This document shows positions 15,873-25,765 of a stretch of 41,917 nt of DNA, one piece after another. The stretch covers positions 1-41,917 of the forward strand of contig DASUGI010000297.1 in NCBI GenBank assembly GCA_036274115.1. Direction: 5' to 3'. This DNA is from JADLHS01 sp036274115. Its GTDB lineage: Bacteria > Verrucomicrobiota > Verrucomicrobiia > Limisphaerales > JADLHS01. A model generated the notes under the pieces. It was not told the origin of the DNA. It did not search any database and saw only the letters and a list, made by a program, of their open reading frames with translations. Made by a program: the position numbers and the translations under genes. Each line of letters opens with the position of its first letter. Position 1 is the first letter of the stretch.

Positions 15873-18800
15873 ATGCAAATCAGTTGGAAACACCCGTTCA
15901 TCGGCGCCGCCCTCGGCATCGTGCTACCCACCATGCTCGCCGTCGCCGCGCCATTGCCTGGCGGAGGAGCGCCCATCACGACACCCGCAGGGGGCTTTGG
16001 CATTGACGGTGACCTTCTCGCCAACTCACCCCTCGCCGGCATTGGCGACTGGACGGCCAACACCAACCTTGCTCCGGGCAGCGGCCTTGGCGTGCTGAAC
16101 GCCGCCGGGGCGTCGCTGGATCCGTTGCGGTCATTTCGTTTCGTCGACGCCTTTAATGACACCGGGGACCAGATTTTCGCCGGCGGCGACAAGTGGATGG
16201 ACGATCCCAACACGTGGAACTGGACCACCGGCAAACCTTCCTCCAAGACCGACATCAACAACGTCCTGCTCAACATCGGTACCGATACGAACGGCCACAT
16301 TTGGGCGGTAATTGCGGCGGACCGGCTGAGCACTTCGGGAGAGTCATATATCGACTTCGAACTTCTGCAAAGTCCGCTCACGCTGAACGGGAATGGGGCG
16401 TTTGCTTCAGCCGGACCGAACGGAGGTCGCACCACTAACGACGTCTTACTGAGCATCGGCTTTACCAGTGGTGGCAAGGTAGCGGACTTCACCGCGTGGC
16501 GCTGGCAGGCGGGTGGAGGTGGGTTTGCTTACAGTGACGTCACCTCGGTCTTGCCCGCCGACAAGGTGTTCGTGGCGTTGAACAGCAACACCGTGGCCGT
16601 GCCTTACGGCGCCTTCGGTCAAACCACCTATCCCGCGAACGCGTTTGTCGAGGCGGCTATCGATCTGACGGCGTTGCTGGGGAACTTCGACCCTTGCGTT
16701 TCGGTCGGGTTCAAAACGGTGATGGTCAAAACCAAGGCTTCAACCTCCAGCAGTGCGTCCATCGAAGATTTCATTCAACCGATTCAATACAACCTGAACA
16801 TTGGTCCCGGCGCGAACGCCGGCCCCGATCAAGTCCGGTGTCAGGACGGAGCGGAAACACTGTTTCCCCTGCAAGGCACAGCCTCGAGCGGAATGGGGGC
16901 GGTCGGCAGCACCACCTGGAGCGTGGTCGACGGCAGCGCAACGATTGACGATCCCGGTGCTCTCGTTACGACCGCACGGGTCACGTCAGCCACGGCCACA
17001 TTGCGACTCACGGTGACTCAGATCAACGGTTGCGTGAAGTCGGATGACATCGTGCTGACCGCGCAAGCGCCGGTTAACCTCGTCATCAACGGCACGACGG
17101 CGACCTGTCCGCGCACCACCAACACCTTCAGTGCGCCGGCGGGAATGAGTTCGTATCAATGGTCGGTCACGGGCAACGCGTCGATCTCAGGCCCGGCGAC
17201 TCAAGCGAGCGTGAAAGTCGTTGCCGGTTCGGCTTGTGGCGCAGGATTTACCGTCACGCTTGTCGCGAGCACCAACGTTTGCACCGCATCCAGTGTTGTC
17301 GAAGTAGCCGTGGGAGACACGGGAGTTCCCACGCTGACCATTCCCCAGGATCTGGTGCTGGATTGTCCGGCGGTCACGACCACAAGCGCCACCGGGGTGG
17401 CCACCGCAATGGACGGTTGCAGCTTCGCAACGGTGACCTACAGCGATTCCGAGACGATCGGTTGCGGTTCGACCCGTGTCATCGCGCGCACCTGGACGGC
17501 TACCGACGAATGCGGCAACACCGTGAGCAAAGTTCAGACGATCACCGTGCGCGACATTACGCCGCCGACGATTACCTGTCCGGCAAATCGCACTTTGGAA
17601 TACCCCGCGAACACTGCTCCCACCGCCACCGGATTCGCCACGGCTGTGGATACTTGCGGTTCAGCCAATGTCACTTTCAATGACGTCATCACGACCAATT
17701 GCGGCAACAGCATCGTCATCGCCCGCACCTGGACAGCGGTTGACGAGTGTAACAATCGTTCAAGTTGCACGCAGACCATCACCGTCAACGACACCACTGC
17801 CCCAGTCATCACTTGCCCGCCGAGTGTGACTTTGGAATGCCCGGCGATCACGACGACCAATGCCACTGGAGCCGCCACGGCTACCGATGCGAGTGGGTCG
17901 GTTACGATTACCTACGCGGATACGATCACTGCGGAGTGCGGCGACACCTACACGATTTCCCGACGTTGGACGGCCACTGATCTTTGCGGCAATAGCTCCA
18001 GTTGCACGCAGACCATTGCCGTTCGCGACACGACCGCGCCCATTCTGAATTGTCCGGCCAACGTGACGCTGGAGTATCCGGCCGTCACCACGACCAATGT
18101 CACCGGCGTAGCCACTTCCACCGACACGTGCAGTGATGTCACGATCACGTTTGTGGATTCGGTCACGAACAGTTGCGGCAATACGAAGACCATCGCTCGT
18201 CGGTGGACGGCCTCCGATCCGTGCGGCAACAGCTCCAGCGGCACGCAACTGATCACCGTGCACGACACGACGGCGCCGGTTGTCACCATTCCTGGCAATC
18301 TGACTTTGGATTGTCCGGCGGATACGGCTCCAAACGCCACGGGCAACGCTACTGCGACTGACGCCAGCGGTACTCCGACGATCACTTATACGGACTCGGT
18401 GACTGCAAGCTGTGGCAATACTTACACGATTTCCCGCCGGTGGATTGCGACCGACGCGTGCGGCAATTCAACCAATCGCACGCAAACAATCACGGTTCGC
18501 GACATCACCGCGCCGGTACTTACCATCCCGCAGAACATCACGCTCGATTGTCCCGCGGACACCAGCACAAACAACACGGGAGTGGCTACAGCCGTGGACG
18601 CTTGTGGTTCGGCCGTGGTGACCTTCACGGATTCCGTGGTGAACCATTGCGGCAACGCCAAAACAATTTCCCGCACCTGGCGCGCCACGGATCAATGCGG
18701 CAACGTTTCGACTGGTGTTCAAACGATCACGGTGCGCGACCTCGTGCCGCCGGTGCTGACCTATCCTCCGGATGTTATTGTGGAATGCGGTGCCAGCACG

Positions 18801-21566
18801 GCGCCGGCAGCGACCGGAAGCGCGACGGCCGTTGATACCTGCAGCACCGCGAACGTGTCTTTCAGCGACATTGTCAGCAACGCCTGCGGCGGCACGAAGA
18901 TTATCTCGCGCCGCTGGGTGGCTACGGATGCCTGCGGCAACAGCACCAACGCCATTCAGAAAATCACGGTGCGTGACACGACGCCGCCCTCCCTGGTGTT
19001 GCCCGCGAATCGAGTCATTGAGTGTCCCGGCGACACCCGCACCAGCGCAACTGGTGTGGCTACCTCAGTCGATGCTTGCGGTTCCGTCAATCTTACCTAC
19101 AGCGATACCGTCGTGAGCAATGGATGCGGCGGAACGTTCACGATGCAGCGTCGATGGACGGCCGTCGATCAGTGCGGCAACAGCACCAACGGGGTTCAGA
19201 TCATTGTCGTGCAGGACAAGACGCCGCCAACCATTTCGGCTTCGCCCATCAAGGTTCAGTGTGTTGACGATGTGCCGCCGGCCTACCCGACTCTCGCCGC
19301 TTTCCTGGCCGCCGGTGGCAAGGCCAGCGATGGCTGTGATTCTGACCTGACGTTCGCCCTGATTAGCGACAGCGGTTTGATCGGAAGTTGTCCCGGAGTC
19401 GTGACCCGCGTGTATCGCGTCACCGACGATTGCGGGAACTCCACTGATTTGACCCAAACGATCACTGTGGACGACACGATTGCGCCAACGATCGTTTGTC
19501 CTCCCGACATGATCGTCGAATGTGGAACGCTTGGTGATTTGACCAACAATGTCAGGGCAATCGATAACTGCGACCCGAACGTAACCATTTCCTTCAACGA
19601 CGTCGCTGTTCAGAGTACTTACGGCCTGAACTGGTACGCCGCCGACCCGGCTGCCAACAGTGCGCCCTATCTACCAACGTATCTCAAACTCGCGCCCGGC
19701 AGCCTGCCGTGTCCGACGGGCGGTCGCGCGATAGATCCACTTCGAAACGCGGTCGCCTTCGGGCCGGCTTCCGGGCAACTCGACGCCTTAACTTCGCTGA
19801 GTGGTGAATCCATGCATTTAGGCCAGATTCTGCCGTTTGAAGCGGTTATTGATGTGAGCGGCGGGCCAGGGCCTGAACGCGGGACGATTGAATTCACCAC
19901 GAGTTGGAGCACTCACACGACCTCCAATGACCGGTTTGGTTTCGATACCAATTACATGGTGTATTGCGCCTTCGTGGACGCGGGCGACATCGGCTCGATC
20001 GATCCTCACGCCAACGCCAGGGTGGAGTCATACAGTTCGAGGATCGTTAATGCCGGAACCATCACCGAGAAGATCGAGGGAACCTTCCGCGTTTCGGGCC
20101 TGGATACGGGCGACCGCGTCATCGTGGAAGTCTGGATGGTTTTGATGTCGACCCAACCGAAGAATGTGGGCGGCACCATTGCCTCGGACCTGGTTTCCGC
20201 CCAGAAAGTATTGGATCCGCCGCAACCCATTTCCGTTGGCGCCAAGACCATCTCGATCTCGGCGCACAAGTTCGACTCGCTCCCGGCGCCTCAGCAGCAA
20301 CCGCCGCAGCCGCCGCTGCCCCCGCAGCCACCCGTCCCACCGGGTGTCATCGTGAGTGTGTTGAACCGCACCTGGACGGCCACCGACGATTGCGGCAACA
20401 GTAGCACGTGTGTTCAACGCATCACGGTTACCGACTCGCAAGGCCCGGCGTTGATCATTCCCGCCGATGTGGTGCTGGAGTATCCGGCGCTTCCCACGAC
20501 CAACAATACTGGCGTGGCGACCGCCCTCGATTGCAGCGGTCCCGTCGCCATCACTTACAGCGATATTGTCAGCAACACTTGCGGCAATGCTCAGATTCTG
20601 TGGCGTGTCTGGAAGGCCACGGACATGAACGGCAATTCCAACGCCGCCACGCAGACGATCACGGTGCGCGACACAACTGCACCAAGCGTCCGCTGCCCGG
20701 CGGATGCGATAGTGGAATTTGGTTCGGAGACTTCACCGAACGCTTTGGGCAGCGCGTCGGCCTCAGACTTCTCGGGTGGTGCGATTACGATCACGTTCAG
20801 TGACACGGTTGTGACCAACTGCGGCAGCGCCGGCACCATCAACCGACTTTGGATTGCCAGTGATGCCTGCGGCAACGTCGCCACCGCCATGCAGACAATC
20901 ACCGTGCAGGACACCACGCCGCCGGTACTCTCGGGCTGCCCGAACAAAACGGTCTACGCCGGTAACGCCCTGGTCTTTGACGCGCCCACAGCCTCCGACC
21001 CTTGTAGCACACCAATCGTCTCGGTAGTCTCGACGACCACGAACTATCCGAATGCGGAAGTTTGCGCGGTAACCCGCACCTGGACTGCAACCGATGCCTG
21101 CGGCAATGTCGCGGCAAACCAGGCCCAAACAATCACCGTGCTGCCGCCGTTGTTGACGAAACTGGAGATTGTCAGACTCAGCGACACCAATTTGTTGCTG
21201 CGGTGGCCAACGAACGCGGTCGGATACCGGCTCGAATGGAGTTCGGATTTGAAGAACTGGTCCCCGGTGGCAATTACCCCCATTCAGACGAACGGCCAGT
21301 TCCGGGTTTACACCTCGGCCACCGAGCCACCACGCTTCTTCCGTCTGGTGAACACGCCGCCAACCCTGGAGATCCGCCAACTGGACAGCGGTCGAGTCGA
21401 GTTGAGCTGGCCGACGCAACCCAGTGGGTTCAATCTCGAAATGAACAACACCCTGTCACCCGCAAGTTGGGAGCCGGTCACCACCGCACCACGAGTGATT
21501 GATGCCTACAATCGCGTCGATCTGTCGCCGATCGAGCCCAGGAAGTTTTTCCGATTGAAGCAGTGA
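15873..21566 (+). CDS. Giant secreted protein with Cys-rich Ig/HYR-like repeats
   Basis: 1897 residues with a signal peptide (about 1-26, ending MLAVAA). Residues about 27-300 form a unique beta-rich domain and about 300-480 two PKD-like domains. Residues about 484-1759 hold thirteen repeats of about 80-85 residues, each with the pattern P-x-(N/D)-(V/L)-x-(L/V)-(E/D)-C-P, ATG-x-A, DxCG, TWTATDxCGN, QTITVxDTTxP, and several conserved Cys that probably form disulfides. Repeat 10 is split by an unrelated insert of about 250 residues (about 1247-1496) ending in a Pro/Gln-rich hinge. The C-terminus is two 60-residue modules, each ending FFRL. No LPXTG, PEP-CTERM or known sorting tail is seen. A role in adhesion or surface structure is inferred from architecture only. 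Confidence 0.85.
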   Translation: MQISWKHPFIGAALGIVLPTMLAVAAPLPGGGAPITTPAGGFGIDGDLLANSPLAGIGDWTANTNLAPGSGLGVLNAAGASLDPLRSFRFVDAFNDTGDQIFAGGDKWMDDPNTWNWTTGKPSSKTDINNVLLNIGTDTNGHIWAVIAADRLSTSGESYIDFELLQSPLTLNGNGAFASAGPNGGRTTNDVLLSIGFTSGGKVADFTAWRWQAGGGGFAYSDVTSVLPADKVFVALNSNTVAVPYGAFGQTTYPANAFVEAAIDLTALLGNFDPCVSVGFKTVMVKTKASTSSSASIEDFIQPIQYNLNIGPGANAGPDQVRCQDGAETLFPLQGTASSGMGAVGSTTWSVVDGSATIDDPGALVTTARVTSATATLRLTVTQINGCVKSDDIVLTAQAPVNLVINGTTATCPRTTNTFSAPAGMSSYQWSVTGNASISGPATQASVKVVAGSACGAGFTVTLVASTNVCTASSVVEVAVGDTGVPTLTIPQDLVLDCPAVTTTSATGVATAMDGCSFATVTYSDSETIGCGSTRVIARTWTATDECGNTVSKVQTITVRDITPPTITCPANRTLEYPANTAPTATGFATAVDTCGSANVTFNDVITTNCGNSIVIARTWTAVDECNNRSSCTQTITVNDTTAPVITCPPSVTLECPAITTTNATGAATATDASGSVTITYADTITAECGDTYTISRRWTATDLCGNSSSCTQTIAVRDTTAPILNCPANVTLEYPAVTTTNVTGVATSTDTCSDVTITFVDSVTNSCGNTKTIARRWTASDPCGNSSSGTQLITVHDTTAPVVTIPGNLTLDCPADTAPNATGNATATDASGTPTITYTDSVTASCGNTYTISRRWIATDACGNSTNRTQTITVRDITAPVLTIPQNITLDCPADTSTNNTGVATAVDACGSAVVTFTDSVVNHCGNAKTISRTWRATDQCGNVSTGVQTITVRDLVPPVLTYPPDVIVECGASTAPAATGSATAVDTCSTANVSFSDIVSNACGGTKIISRRWVATDACGNSTNAIQKITVRDTTPPSLVLPANRVIECPGDTRTSATGVATSVDACGSVNLTYSDTVVSNGCGGTFTMQRRWTAVDQCGNSTNGVQIIVVQDKTPPTISASPIKVQCVDDVPPAYPTLAAFLAAGGKASDGCDSDLTFALISDSGLIGSCPGVVTRVYRVTDDCGNSTDLTQTITVDDTIAPTIVCPPDMIVECGTLGDLTNNVRAIDNCDPNVTISFNDVAVQSTYGLNWYAADPAANSAPYLPTYLKLAPGSLPCPTGGRAIDPLRNAVAFGPASGQLDALTSLSGESMHLGQILPFEAVIDVSGGPGPERGTIEFTTSWSTHTTSNDRFGFDTNYMVYCAFVDAGDIGSIDPHANARVESYSSRIVNAGTITEKIEGTFRVSGLDTGDRVIVEVWMVLMSTQPKNVGGTIASDLVSAQKVLDPPQPISVGAKTISISAHKFDSLPAPQQQPPQPPLPPQPPVPPGVIVSVLNRTWTATDDCGNSSTCVQRITVTDSQGPALIIPADVVLEYPALPTTNNTGVATALDCSGPVAITYSDIVSNTCGNAQILWRVWKATDMNGNSNAATQTITVRDTTAPSVRCPADAIVEFGSETSPNALGSASASDFSGGAITITFSDTVVTNCGSAGTINRLWIASDACGNVATAMQTITVQDTTPPVLSGCPNKTVYAGNALVFDAPTASDPCSTPIVSVVSTTTNYPNAEVCAVTRTWTATDACGNVAANQAQTITVLPPLLTKLEIVRLSDTNLLLRWPTNAVGYRLEWSSDLKNWSPVAITPIQTNGQFRVYTSATEPPRFFRLVNTPPTLEIRQLDSGRVELSWPTQPSGFNLEMNNTLSPASWEPVTTAPRVIDAYNRVDLSPIEPRKFFRLKQ

Positions 21567-21770
21567 ACTCACTCGAGGGGTGTCACGCAGAAGCATTGAT
21601 GAACTGCGACCATCCGGTGCATCCGGCGCATCCAGGCCGCCCCGGTCAAGCTGGCGAGCTTTGTTGATTCCTGAGGAAACGCGGCTTGCTTTCGCACGCA
21701 AAGCATCTTAGAAACTGTCGTTCGCGGGGTGCTGGAGCCACGGCTCCAACGGAAGCCGGGTGATTACCAT

Positions 21771-22616
21771 ATGCGATTCTGGATCATAGCAACGATTGCG
21801 CTCGCGGCCTTGGTGATGCTTTTTGCCTGCAGGGAAATCCGCTTGAACAAAAGGATCGAAGCGTTGCGTCGAGATCAGAGTCTCTGGATTACGGAACGGC
21901 AAAGTTTGCACGAACGTCTGGCCCTTGCCGAAGAAAAACTTGCCTGGATCGAAGGGCAGAACTCGCCTGAAACAACCAGCGTTTCGCCGGTTGTCGTGAA
22001 TACTTCCGAGCCCCGCCAGCGGATTGTAGCTCTGGAGAATCAAGTTCGTGCGCTCCAACAGGCCTTTGATCGGCAGCCCATCGGCGTGGCAATTCCGGAG
22101 TATGATCCCACGCGCCAGCCACTCGCATCTCAACCCGCCGTAAACACCCCGCCCAAACGAAGCTGGGGAACCGAACAGGTGATCGGTCCGCCCGATACGG
22201 TGCGCCCCGGAGACGCCCCGACGGCCTGGGCGCCGCTCAAAGCCAACGCCGGCACCGAATGGCTCGCCGTGGGTTTTGAACAGGCGGTCGAGGTCGCACA
22301 GGTGCGGATCCGGGAGACCTACAACCCGGGCGCGATCTCCAAGGTCACCGCCGTGGTGAACAACGAGGAAGTCACCTTGTGGGAAGGGACCGCCGCGCCA
22401 GGCGACACACCGCGTGATTTTGTCGTCCCGGTTTCGGAAGGTGTGCAGACGGACTCCATCGTGGTGCATGTCGATACGACCCGCGTGGGCAGTTGGACAG
22501 AGATTGACGCGGTCGAAGTGGTGGGGCGAGACGGAAGCCGTCAATGGGCCAAGTCGGCCGAAGCCAGCAGCACTTTTGCGGATAAAGCGCGTTCTGCTTC
22601 AGAAATGGCGTATTAG
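21771..22616 (+). CDS. Membrane-anchored coiled-coil protein with galactose-binding-like domain
   Basis: 281 residues. The N-terminal membrane helix (MRFWIIATIALAALVMLF) is followed by a heptad-rich coiled coil (about residues 25-65: NKRIEALRRDQ, RQSLHERLALAEEKL) and a second short coil. The C-terminal beta-sandwich (about 125-265) starts WGTEQVIGPPDT and includes WAPLKANAGTEWLAVGF, VRIRETYNPGAISKV and DAVEVVG. This matches the discoidin-like domain often found in Planctomycetes and Verrucomicrobia. The topology puts it outside the inner membrane. The ATG at 21771 gives a clean anchor; a TTG 42 bases upstream is also in frame. The ligand is unknown. It is co-directional with the ankyrin gene (26 bp gap). 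Confidence 0.75.
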   Translation: MRFWIIATIALAALVMLFACREIRLNKRIEALRRDQSLWITERQSLHERLALAEEKLAWIEGQNSPETTSVSPVVVNTSEPRQRIVALENQVRALQQAFDRQPIGVAIPEYDPTRQPLASQPAVNTPPKRSWGTEQVIGPPDTVRPGDAPTAWAPLKANAGTEWLAVGFEQAVEVAQVRIRETYNPGAISKVTAVVNNEEVTLWEGTAAPGDTPRDFVVPVSEGVQTDSIVVHVDTTRVGSWTEIDAVEVVGRDGSRQWAKSAEASSTFADKARSASEMAY

Positions 22617-22642
22617 GCATCTTTCTCTGTCCCCACCTCCCT

Positions 22643-23317
22643 ATGCTCGCAGTGCTCGTGAAAGCGATTATTGACGACGATCGCACGCGCGTGAAGGAAT
22701 TGCTCAAAAAGAATCCGCACCTGGCAGGAGCCGGCACGCCCAAGGCGCTTTGGGCGAACGCAATCACCCATTGGATTTACAAAGGCGATACGGCATTGCA
22801 CGTCGCGGCCGCAGGGCATCGGGTGGAAATTGCGAAACTCCTGCTGGCAGCGGGTGCGGACGTGAGTGAAGCCAGGAGTCAGCGGCGTGCTCAGCCATTG
22901 CATTATGCCGCGGACGGCTATCTCGAGAATCCCGCCTGGAAAGCGAAACGACAGGTGGCGACCATACGTCGGCTGATTGATGCGGGAGCGGATATTCACG
23001 CCCGGGACAAAAATGGCGCCACCCCGCTGCATCGTGCGGCGCGGACGCGTTGCGCGGCCGCGGTCAAAGCTTTGCTCGACGCCGGCGGCGACGCGACGCT
23101 CAGGAACAAACCCGGTTCGACGCCGTTTCACCTGGCGGTTCAGAACACCGGTCGCGGTGGCAGCGGTGCGGAAAAGGCAAAGGTTGCCCAACGGTTGATC
23201 ATTCGTGCGTTTGTGGAACACGGCGTCAGCCCAAAGCTTAAAGATGCGAAAGGCAAGACGGTTCTGGATTGGGCCAAAAGCGATTGGATTCGGCAAATGC
23301 TTGCCGCCAAGGACTGA
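22643..23317 (+). CDS. Ankyrin repeat protein
   Basis: 224 residues made of about five ankyrin repeats. Clear units are GDTALHVAAAGHRVEIAKLL, LLAAGADVSEA, QPLHYAADGY, NGATPLHRAARTRCAAAVKA and GSTPFHLAVQ, ending with GKTVLDWAKSDWIRQML. There is no signal peptide, so it probably works in the cytoplasm as a protein-binding scaffold. It follows the coiled-coil protein with a 26-bp gap and may be cotranscribed. No partner can be named from the sequence. Confidence 0.9.
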   Translation: MLAVLVKAIIDDDRTRVKELLKKNPHLAGAGTPKALWANAITHWIYKGDTALHVAAAGHRVEIAKLLLAAGADVSEARSQRRAQPLHYAADGYLENPAWKAKRQVATIRRLIDAGADIHARDKNGATPLHRAARTRCAAAVKALLDAGGDATLRNKPGSTPFHLAVQNTGRGGSGAEKAKVAQRLIIRAFVEHGVSPKLKDAKGKTVLDWAKSDWIRQMLAAKD

Positions 23318-23371
23318 GTGCATCAACAAGGCCCGGTGACTGAACTCTCCACAAGCACAACCACAACCCCG

Positions 23372-24332
23372 TCACGTCAGACGGCGATGCTTCCAGGCTG
23401 AGTCAAGAAGCTCTTCGCTATACGGTGCGGGAACAGTGCGCTCGTGGGCGTAAAGATAAAGCGCACCTTTATAGACCTGACTGGCAACATTGGTCAGGTA
23501 ACCCCAACAACACAGCGCTCCGATCCAGAGAACGCCAGCCACGGCAATAATCCAGAAATTCTGCCACCAGAACGACGCCACCACGGCGGCGGTCATCGGG
23601 ATTATTGAAAGCAGCAGGACGATCAGGTTTGCGAAAGACAAACCCACGTAACCGATCAGCGTTTCGCCCCCAGGTATGCCGCAGGGAGTTGGCGGATTCG
23701 CGCAGCAAACGAAACGGATTAATCGCCTCGGAATCGTAGGCGATTGCCGGCACGACCAAAAGGGACGCAACGCTCCAAACCGTCCCGAGGATGCCCGCAA
23801 TAATCCGCCCGATAATGCCAAGGCGCTCCTCAATCAATCGAATCGCGACGCCCACCAACCCGGCGAACAGGCTCCACAGCAAGATCGCGTGCCAGCGTCC
23901 GCAGGCGAAGAACAGGCCGCGAACGATCGAGACTGACTCACCTTTGAGTGCGGCGAGGATTTCGTGATAGAAAGCGACATTGAAAAACGTAGCAAGATAC
24001 ATCGCCAGGAGATAAAGGAAGACGCCATAAACCGCGGCTTCGCGACTGATGTGCCATTCCACTTTGGCGCTGCGACTGGGACTGTTGTGGTCACCGATAG
24101 TCACCCGGCCAGTCTCGGTTTTCTCAAAAAGCCCGCTTCCAACTTTCTCCCAATGCTCCGGCTGAGTGTAGGAATAACCCGTAGGTTGCAGCGCGACCGG
24201 CGCGAGGAAGAAGGCGATGATGCCGAGCGTCAATACGCTGATGATCAATGGAAAGATCAACAGTTTTTTGTTCTGAAAGATCACCCGCAGTGAAGCGTTC
24301 AGTAACAACCGGCTTCGTTCGAAGCTATTCAT
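23372..24332 (-). pseudogene. DUF6159-like membrane protein, frameshifted at a C5/G5 run
   Basis: The N-terminal part (from the ATG at 24332, MNSFERSRLLLNASLRVIF) reads through about four membrane helices to NPFRLLRESANSLRHTWG. The frame then breaks. The expected continuation GETLIGYVGLSFANLIVLLL...VYKGALYLYA...EELLDSAWKHRRLT lies in another frame and ends at 23372. The shift sits in five consecutive C on the plus strand (23667-23671); removing one base restores a single protein of about 319 residues. Either this is a true inactivating mutation or a homopolymer indel in the assembly. The family is a multi-helix inner-membrane protein of unknown function. Nothing else in the gene looks decayed. 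Confidence 0.8.
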
Positions 24333-24587
24333 GATGCCAAAACAATTCAGTCTCAAAGCAGTCGAAATGCCAGTCTCGACCGCGCCAATGTTTACCTTCA
24401 ACGCTGTAGTACTTCAGTTACAATTTTGCCTTCATTTCTGCAACGCAGCCGGTTCTTTGTTGGACCCGGGGATGATTTGGATTAGAACTGAGGTTCGTTC
24501 GTTATTTCAAACGAAAGTTGTCCTGAACGGGGTGGGCCGTTCGTTGTATGGTTGGAACTGAGTCAAATCCAAACGAAACATAAACCT

Positions 24588-25754
24588 ATGAGCAAAGTTC
24601 GAGTGTTGGTCGGCACGAAGAAGGGCGCGTTCATTTTGACAGCGGACGGCACGCGCCAGAATTGGGACGTCAGCGGGCCGCATTTTGCGGGCTGGGAGAT
24701 GTATCATCTCAAGGGCTCGGCGGCCGATCCGAATCGCATCTATGCGTCACAATCAAGCGGTTGGTTCGGCCAGATCATTCAGCGCTCGGATGATGGCGGC
24801 AAGACCTGGAACACGCCCGGCAGCAGCCCGGAAGACTTGAAAGGTCCGGAAGGTTTTCCCAAAGGCGAGAGCAACAAGTTTGTTTATGAGGGCGAAGCCG
24901 GCACGCACATGTGGTATGACGGCACGCAGCATCCCTGGGAGTTCAAGCGGGTCTGGCACCTCGAACCGTCGTTGACCGATCCCGACACGGCTTACGCGGG
25001 CGTTGAGGACGCAGCCATCTTCAAAACGACTGACGGCGGCAAGACGTGGAAGGAGATGGCTGGCTTGCGTCAGGCGAAGGGCCATCTCTGGCAACCCGGC
25101 GCTGGCGGTATGGCGGTGCACACCATCATCATTGATCCGAAGAATCCGAAGCGCATTTACATCGCCATCTCGGCAGCAGGCGCGTTCCGCACTGAGGACG
25201 GCGGGCAAACGTGGAAGCCGATCAACAAGGGATTGAAGTCGCAATTCGAGTTGCCCGACTCGGATGCGGAAGTCGGCCATTGCGTGCATCGCATCGCGTT
25301 GCATCCGTCGCGCCCGGACACATTGTTCATGCAAAAGCACTGGGACATCATGCGCACGGACAACGCAGGCGGGGAGTGGAAGGAAGTGAGCGGCAATCTG
25401 CCAACCGATTTTGGTTTCCCGATTGATGTCCATGCCCATGAGCCCGAGACGATTTACGTCGTACCGATCACGAGTGATTCTCTGCATTACCCGCCGGACG
25501 GAAAGTTGCGCGTCTATCGCAGCAAGACCGGCGGCAACGATTGGGAGCCGCTTACCAAAGGTCTGCCACAGAAGGATTGTTACGTGAACGTGCTGCGCGA
25601 TGCGATGGCCGTGGACTCGCTTGAGGATTGCGGCATCTACTTCGGCACGACGGGCGGTCAGGTGTATTGCTCGCCCGATGGCGGCAACAATTGGAAGGCC
25701 ATCGCGGAACATCTGCCGGCGGTGTTGTCCGTGGAAGTGCAGACGTTGAAATAA
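24588..25754 (+). CDS. Cytoplasmic BNR/Asp-box beta-propeller (exo-sialidase-like)
   Basis: 388 residues, no signal peptide. At least six Asp-box-like motifs (S/T-x-D-x-G-x-T-W) mark propeller blades: QRSDDGGKTW, FKTTDGGKTW, FRTEDGGQTW, MRTDNAGGEW, YRSKTGGNDW and YCSPDGGNNW. The N-terminus VRVLVGTKKGAFILT is typical of the annotated WD40/YVTN/BNR-like proteins. The residues needed for true sialidase chemistry (Arg triad, Tyr) are not evident, so I do not claim glycosidase activity. It begins a tight operon with a VOC protein and a MoaD/ThiS-like protein. The ATG at 24588 is chosen to match the family start; an in-frame TTG lies 36 bases upstream. Confidence 0.85.
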   Translation: MSKVRVLVGTKKGAFILTADGTRQNWDVSGPHFAGWEMYHLKGSAADPNRIYASQSSGWFGQIIQRSDDGGKTWNTPGSSPEDLKGPEGFPKGESNKFVYEGEAGTHMWYDGTQHPWEFKRVWHLEPSLTDPDTAYAGVEDAAIFKTTDGGKTWKEMAGLRQAKGHLWQPGAGGMAVHTIIIDPKNPKRIYIAISAAGAFRTEDGGQTWKPINKGLKSQFELPDSDAEVGHCVHRIALHPSRPDTLFMQKHWDIMRTDNAGGEWKEVSGNLPTDFGFPIDVHAHEPETIYVVPITSDSLHYPPDGKLRVYRSKTGGNDWEPLTKGLPQKDCYVNVLRDAMAVDSLEDCGIYFGTTGGQVYCSPDGGNNWKAIAEHLPAVLSVEVQTLK

Positions 25755-25765
25755 CGCAGAGCCCC

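Noticed and set aside
17323..21148. Tandem DNA repeat or CRISPR-like array
   Set aside because: The repetition is at protein level with diverged DNA, unit about 240 bp, no spacers and no cas genes.
21708..22544. 278-residue open frame on the minus strand
   Set aside because: Antisense to the coiled-coil/discoidin-like protein, which has a clear membrane helix, heptads and domain motifs.
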